From an uncultured Blautia sp. (lineage in GTDB: Bacteria > Bacillota > Clostridia > Lachnospirales > Lachnospiraceae): a stretch of 17,830 nucleotides of DNA. The position numbers and the translations under genes are program-made. The stretch covers positions 1 through 17,830 of the forward strand of contig CAKRMK010000050.1 of assembly GCA_934364795.1 (NCBI GenBank), written 5' to 3'. Numbering within the stretch: position 1 is the stretch's first letter; each line of letters starts with the position of its first letter. The notes under the pieces are model-generated. The model saw nothing but the letters and a program-made list of their open reading frames with translations, was not told the DNA's origin and did no database searches. This document shows, in pieces, positions 15,029 through 17,830 of the stretch.

Positions 15029-15988
15029 ATGTCTTTTTCGGGGATGGTGAAAGAGGAGCTTATCAGACATATAGGTTCCGGAAGACATTGCAAGATAGCA
15101 GAGCTGGCTGCGATTTTCACTTTTTGCGGCAGTCTTGACAGGGATATGGACGGAAAAATATCCCTGCATATCCAGACAGAAAATGAGGCACTTGCAAGAA
15201 AAGGCTTTACATTATTGCAAAAAACATTTAATATAGAGACAGATGTATCAAATTCCCAGAGCAGTTATTTCAGCAGAGGAAATCTGTATTGTATTGCTGT
15301 TACCGATTCCGTGAAGGTAAGAGAAATACTGGACTGTACCAAGCTGGAAGCTGCCGGGGAGGGCGTAAAGATGCTGCGTGTGGGCAATTCTGTTTTATTA
15401 CAGAGAGATTGCTGTAAGCGGGCATTTATACGCGGCGCTTTTCTCTCAGCCGGATCTATCAGTGATCCGCAGAAAGGATATCACTTTGAGATCGTGTGTC
15501 CGGACGAAGAGACAGGCAGGCAGTTACAGGAGATTATCCGGAGTTTTCACATAGATGCCAAGATCGTACTTCGCAAGAGGTCCTATGTACTCTATGTGAA
15601 GGAAGGAGCGCAGATCGTGGATATGCTGGCTATCATGGAAGCCAATGTAGCACTTATGGATCTGGAGAATATCCGTATCCTGAAGGAAATGCGTAATTCT
15701 GTAAACCGGAAGGTAAACTGTGAAACTGCAAATATCAATAAAACGGTGAACGCAGCTGTGAAGCAGATCGAAGACATCAGGCTTCTTGAGGAAAAGGTGG
15801 GACTTGAGAGTCTGAATGAAGGACTTGAAGAGATTGCCAGATTGCGGCTGCAGTATCCCGAGGCAACACTGAAAGAATTAGGATTGATGTTGAACCCACA
15901 GGTTGGAAAATCCGGAGTAAATCATCGGCTGCGTAAATTAAGTCTGCTTGCGGATGACCTGAGGGAAAACAAGGAGGAGTTATTATGA
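15029..15988 (+). CDS. whiA: Sporulation/cell-division regulator WhiA
   Basis: DNA-binding protein of 319 aa, the usual length. The N-terminal domain is LAGLIDADG homing-endonuclease-like but non-catalytic; GAFLSAGSIS at 136-145 replaces the acidic nuclease motif. The C-terminal helix-turn-helix spans about 278-305 and includes GKSGVNHRLRKL. In Bacillus WhiA affects cell division and chromosome segregation, and in Streptomyces it controls sporulation. AGAGGAG precedes the ATG. Its stop overlaps the start of the HPr-like gene by ATGA, so the two are probably co-translated. Confidence 0.95.
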   Translation: MSFSGMVKEELIRHIGSGRHCKIAELAAIFTFCGSLDRDMDGKISLHIQTENEALARKGFTLLQKTFNIETDVSNSQSSYFSRGNLYCIAVTDSVKVREILDCTKLEAAGEGVKMLRVGNSVLLQRDCCKRAFIRGAFLSAGSISDPQKGYHFEIVCPDEETGRQLQEIIRSFHIDAKIVLRKRSYVLYVKEGAQIVDMLAIMEANVALMDLENIRILKEMRNSVNRKVNCETANINKTVNAAVKQIEDIRLLEEKVGLESLNEGLEEIARLRLQYPEATLKELGLMLNPQVGKSGVNHRLRKLSLLADDLRENKEELL

Positions 15989-16239
15989 TCAAAAAGCCAA
16001 TCACCATTCAACTTTCCACCGGACTTGAGGCAAGACCTGTAGCACAGCTTGTACAGGTGGCAAGCCAGTTTAACAGCGAGATTTATGTAGAAGTGGGAAA
16101 GAAGAAAGTCAATGCCAAGAGCATTATGGGAATGATGACCCTTGGATTAGATGCTGGTGAAGAAATTACACTTTCTACTAATGGTGAAGATGAAGAAGCT
16201 GCCATGAGCAGTATTGAACAGTATTTAAGCAATCAGTAA
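15985..16239 (+). CDS. HPr-like / Crh-like protein with Glu15 in place of His15
   Basis: Small protein of 84 aa with the full HPr fold length. The active-site loop reads G-L-E-A-R-P, so Glu15 replaces the His15 that accepts phosphate from Enzyme I in true HPr. Ser46 is kept (NAKSIMGMM, 43-51), the site of HPr kinase in Gram-positive bacteria. Crh of Bacillus has the same logic (Gln15, Ser46) and lies at the same place after whiA. I therefore infer a regulatory role in carbon catabolite control and no PTS phosphotransfer. AAGGAGG lies 7 nt before the ATG, inside the whiA end, and start and stop overlap. A true HPr should exist elsewhere in the genome. Confidence 0.92.
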   Translation: MIKKPITIQLSTGLEARPVAQLVQVASQFNSEIYVEVGKKKVNAKSIMGMMTLGLDAGEEITLSTNGEDEEAAMSSIEQYLSNQ

Positions 16240-16269
16240 GGATTGCATAAAAAGTGAGGATGGTTACCA

Positions 16270-17334
16270 ATGTCTAAATTTTTGAAATTTATAGTACATT
16301 TTGTTGTAATATGCACCATACTTTGTGTGATTGCATTAGCGGTACCTCCGTTTTTTGGAGTGACTACTGAAATCCGGGATAGCGCCGGAGTCAAGTCAAA
16401 TCTGGCAATGGGATCTGTTACATATGCAATACCGGTTAAAACTGAAGATGCAGCTTTAGGTACACCGATCCTTGTGAATGACGAAAATGACGCTGTATAT
16501 CGTTACACACTTGCGAGTGCAGATGTAGAAAACGGTACAGGAACTGCTATGGACCCTACGATTTCCCAGGGAGAGCCCATTAATATAGCAATTGGAAGCT
16601 ACCTTCCAAAGGTTGTTGTGACGATTCCTTTTATCGGATATCTCATGGCAGCTACGAAAAGCATTGAAGGGCTGATTGTTCTTGGTCTTACTGTTCTTTT
16701 CCTGATTATTCTTTATGTAATCGCAGAGCTCTGGAAAAAGGATGCGGATGATGACGAAGATTATCTGGAAGATACAGAACCAGGATATGTGAAAAGCCGT
16801 AAGGAACTGAAGAAAGAAGAAAAACGCAGAAAACGCGAGTATCGTGATGAAGAGCGCGAAATTAAGGCACAGGGTAAGCGCAGCAAGAAAGAGAAACGCA
16901 AGATCCGCACTGGCGGTTTTGTAGATGAGATTGATGAGGAGGATCTGGATACAGAAGAGGATGAGCGCCCGCAGAGAGCTGTACAGAGTGCTACCAGCGA
17001 GGCACATGAGCTTCTGAAGAAAGAAATTGCAGCTGCTACAGCAGAAAAGCATAAACCATCTAAGAAATCTGCCAAGCCTGCACAGACCAGAAAAGCGGCT
17101 CCGAAAAGTGAAGCTCCTGAGGTATCAGAAGAAGAGGAAGAACCGGTTGAAATCAAAAAAATGGCAATTCCAAGATACTCACCTGCACAGCTTGCAGCCA
17201 AGGCAAAGAAGGATGGAGATGCTCCGGATATTGTGAAAGACGAGATCACGAAGGTAACGCTTTTGGATTATTCTGATATTTTTGCTGATGAGGAAGAAGA
17301 GGGCGAAGAGCAGCATTACGAAGACGAAGAGTAA
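16270..17334 (+). CDS. Two-pass membrane protein with degenerate signal-peptidase-like domain and charged tail
   Basis: Protein of 354 aa, not firmly recognised. Membrane helices are at about 5-28 and 131-153. Between them is an extracytoplasmic domain whose pattern (GSVTYAIPV at 48-56, then an RYTL segment and IPFIGYL at 119-125) resembles SipW/archaeal-type signal peptidases. The expected catalytic Ser of an SGSMEP motif and the His of a THR motif are not visible. After residue 156 comes a long, probably cytoplasmic tail rich in Lys, Glu, Asp and Arg, ending very acidic. GAGGA precedes the ATG by 9 nt. It is the last gene of the murB operon, 30 bp after the HPr-like gene. Function is unknown; a pseudoenzyme or scaffold is an inference only. 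Confidence 0.8.
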   Translation: MSKFLKFIVHFVVICTILCVIALAVPPFFGVTTEIRDSAGVKSNLAMGSVTYAIPVKTEDAALGTPILVNDENDAVYRYTLASADVENGTGTAMDPTISQGEPINIAIGSYLPKVVVTIPFIGYLMAATKSIEGLIVLGLTVLFLIILYVIAELWKKDADDDEDYLEDTEPGYVKSRKELKKEEKRRKREYRDEEREIKAQGKRSKKEKRKIRTGGFVDEIDEEDLDTEEDERPQRAVQSATSEAHELLKKEIAAATAEKHKPSKKSAKPAQTRKAAPKSEAPEVSEEEEEPVEIKKMAIPRYSPAQLAAKAKKDGDAPDIVKDEITKVTLLDYSDIFADEEEEGEEQHYEDEE

Positions 17335-17399
17335 TGACAAAGGCCCGCTGGCAGAAGCAGGAATAAATAATAGAAACTTAATAAAATGTATTATATAGG

Positions 17400-17448
17400 A
17401 AGAAAGAAGTATCTGCCGGAAAAAAAGTGGATGCTTCTTTCTTTTTTT
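17400..17448 (+). terminator. Intrinsic terminator of the murB-whiA operon
   Basis: AAGAAAGAAGTATC (17400-17413) pairs with GATGCTTCTTTCTT (17430-17443) as a 14-bp stem with one U-G pair, and is followed by a run of T to 17448. It lies 65 bp after the stop of the membrane protein gene. Confidence 0.85.
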
Positions 17449-17545
17449 GATGGAAAGTTTTTGAGGCATCCCCCTTTACAGTAAATTTTGCTTGAAATAG
17501 GCATACGCAGCTAGAGTGTATCCCAAAAAGGCTTTCTGCAAGATG
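17449..17545. repeat. Dispersed intergenic repeat, facing copies E and B
   Basis: Copy B (17514-17545) contains CTTTCTGCAAGATG, the exact reverse complement of the 14-bp core in copy A at 5172-5185, plus a flanking CCCAAAA-type tract and the GAG edge. A more diverged copy in the opposite orientation lies at 17449-17470 (GAAAG, TTTT, GGCAT shared with copy A). The two face each other and could form a long imperfect hairpin of about 100 nt. The stretch starts directly after the terminator and has no protein gene. Confidence 0.55.
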
Positions 17546-17676
17546 TGCGTCGCAATTTGTGGGAGATTTTACCCGGATGAGGGCGTCGTAGCTGGTTGAA
17601 AACTTATGCAAGTTGAATATGTGAAAAATGCATAAAAAAACGCAACTAAAATTAAATATTTTTTAAGAAAAAACGC

Positions 17677-17705
17677 TTGCAATCTGGAATGACTTTGTGT
17701 ATACT
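17677..17705 (+). promoter_or_regulatory. Near-consensus sigma-A promoter for the structured leader
   Basis: TTGCAA (17677-17682) and TATACT (17700-17705) are separated by exactly 17 bp in an AT-rich setting. This is the strongest housekeeping-type promoter in the window. Transcription should start near 17712, running into the structured leader. Confidence 0.75.
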
Positions 17706-17711
17706 AATATT

Positions 17712-17830
17712 TGCTGTGACATGATAGCAATGAAGCGCGAGGTTGCTGCCGGGAAGGCAGGTTTTCCGTGGAGCGAATGTCAAGTTAGGAAACTGACGAC
17801 AAGTCACTGTACAAGTTCAATAGCCATCTA
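17712..17830 (+). ncRNA. Structured 5' leader RNA, possibly ribosomal protein S10 operon leader (partial)
   Basis: No open frame explains this stretch, but several hairpins are visible. CTGCC (17746-17750) pairs with GGCAG (17756-17760). AGCAA (17726-17730) can pair with TTGCT (17743-17747) in an alternative fold. GTC-A-AGTT (17779-17786) pairs with AACTGAC (17791-17797), and GAC (17797-17799) can pair with GTC (17803-17805). The unpaired-looking GTGGAGCGAATG at 17768-17779 looks like a conserved RNA segment. From memory it resembles leaders upstream of rpsJ in Clostridia, but I could not check this. It runs off the window, so its gene is not seen. Confidence 0.45.

Noticed and set aside
16761..17249. 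162-codon frame antisense to the charged tail of the membrane protein
   Set aside because: Ser/Phe-rich shadow produced by the repetitive Lys/Glu codons on the other strand.
17378..17611. 77-codon minus-strand frame after the operon terminator
   Set aside because: It translates the terminator and the dispersed repeat; no ribosome site.
1..17830. CRISPR array, tRNA/rRNA genes, phage or insertion-sequence genes
   Set aside because: Looked for regularly spaced repeats, cloverleaf segments, integrases and transposases; none were visible.

Overview
The window reads as chromosomal DNA of a spore-forming, low-to-moderate GC gut Firmicute of the family Lachnospiraceae, most likely a Blautia-type organism. 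Four things support this: a GH31 alpha-glucosidase that closely resembles the Ro-alphaG1 enzyme I remember from Blautia (Ruminococcus) obeum, spoVA genes, a rapZ-whiA-HPr-like cluster, and strong Shine-Dalgarno sites throughout. I see no phage, insertion sequence, CRISPR array, rRNA or tRNA. This is mostly core and niche-metabolism DNA, with no new defence or mobile system.

Region 1 (1-7296, + strand) is a carbohydrate operon. A promoter at 247-275 overlaps a pair of palindromic operator-like sites. It drives a lipoprotein solute-binding protein, two MalF/MalG-type permeases, a GH13 glucosidase and a GH31 glucosidase. The specificity-linked residues in both hydrolases (Val after the GH13 nucleophile, Trp169 in GH31) point to alpha-1,6-linked gluco-oligosaccharides such as isomaltose. 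Both enzymes lack signal peptides, so sugars are probably imported intact and cut in the cytoplasm. No transporter ATPase and no regulator lie in the window. The operon ends at a 17-bp perfect hairpin that also serves the convergent metY.

Region 2 (7310-12994, mostly - strand) holds metY (O-acetylhomoserine sulfhydrylase) with its own promoter, then spore germination/DPA-channel genes. The transcribed order is spoVAB, an oppositely oriented AraC-family regulator, then spoVAC-spoVAD-spoVAE-spoVAA. Compared with the Bacillus order (AA-AB-AC-AD-AE) the locus is shuffled and split. A near-perfect forespore sigma-G promoter lies upstream of spoVAC, and a weaker one upstream of spoVAB.

Region 3 (13098-17448, + strand) is a tightly packed operon: murB, rapZ, whiA, an HPr-like gene and a two-pass membrane protein. 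It resembles the Bacillus yvcJ-yvcK-yvcL-crh cluster but has no yvcK. The HPr-like protein has Glu at position 15 in place of the phosphorylatable His and keeps Ser46, so it is Crh-like and not a sugar phosphocarrier. The last gene looks like a signal-peptidase-fold protein that has lost its catalytic residues and gained a long charged tail. A strong terminator closes the operon.

Region 4 (17449-17830) has no protein gene. It holds copies of a dispersed intergenic repeat also found between the GH13 and GH31 genes, then a near-consensus promoter and a structured RNA leader running off the window. The leader resembles, from memory, those upstream of ribosomal protein S10 operons in Clostridia.
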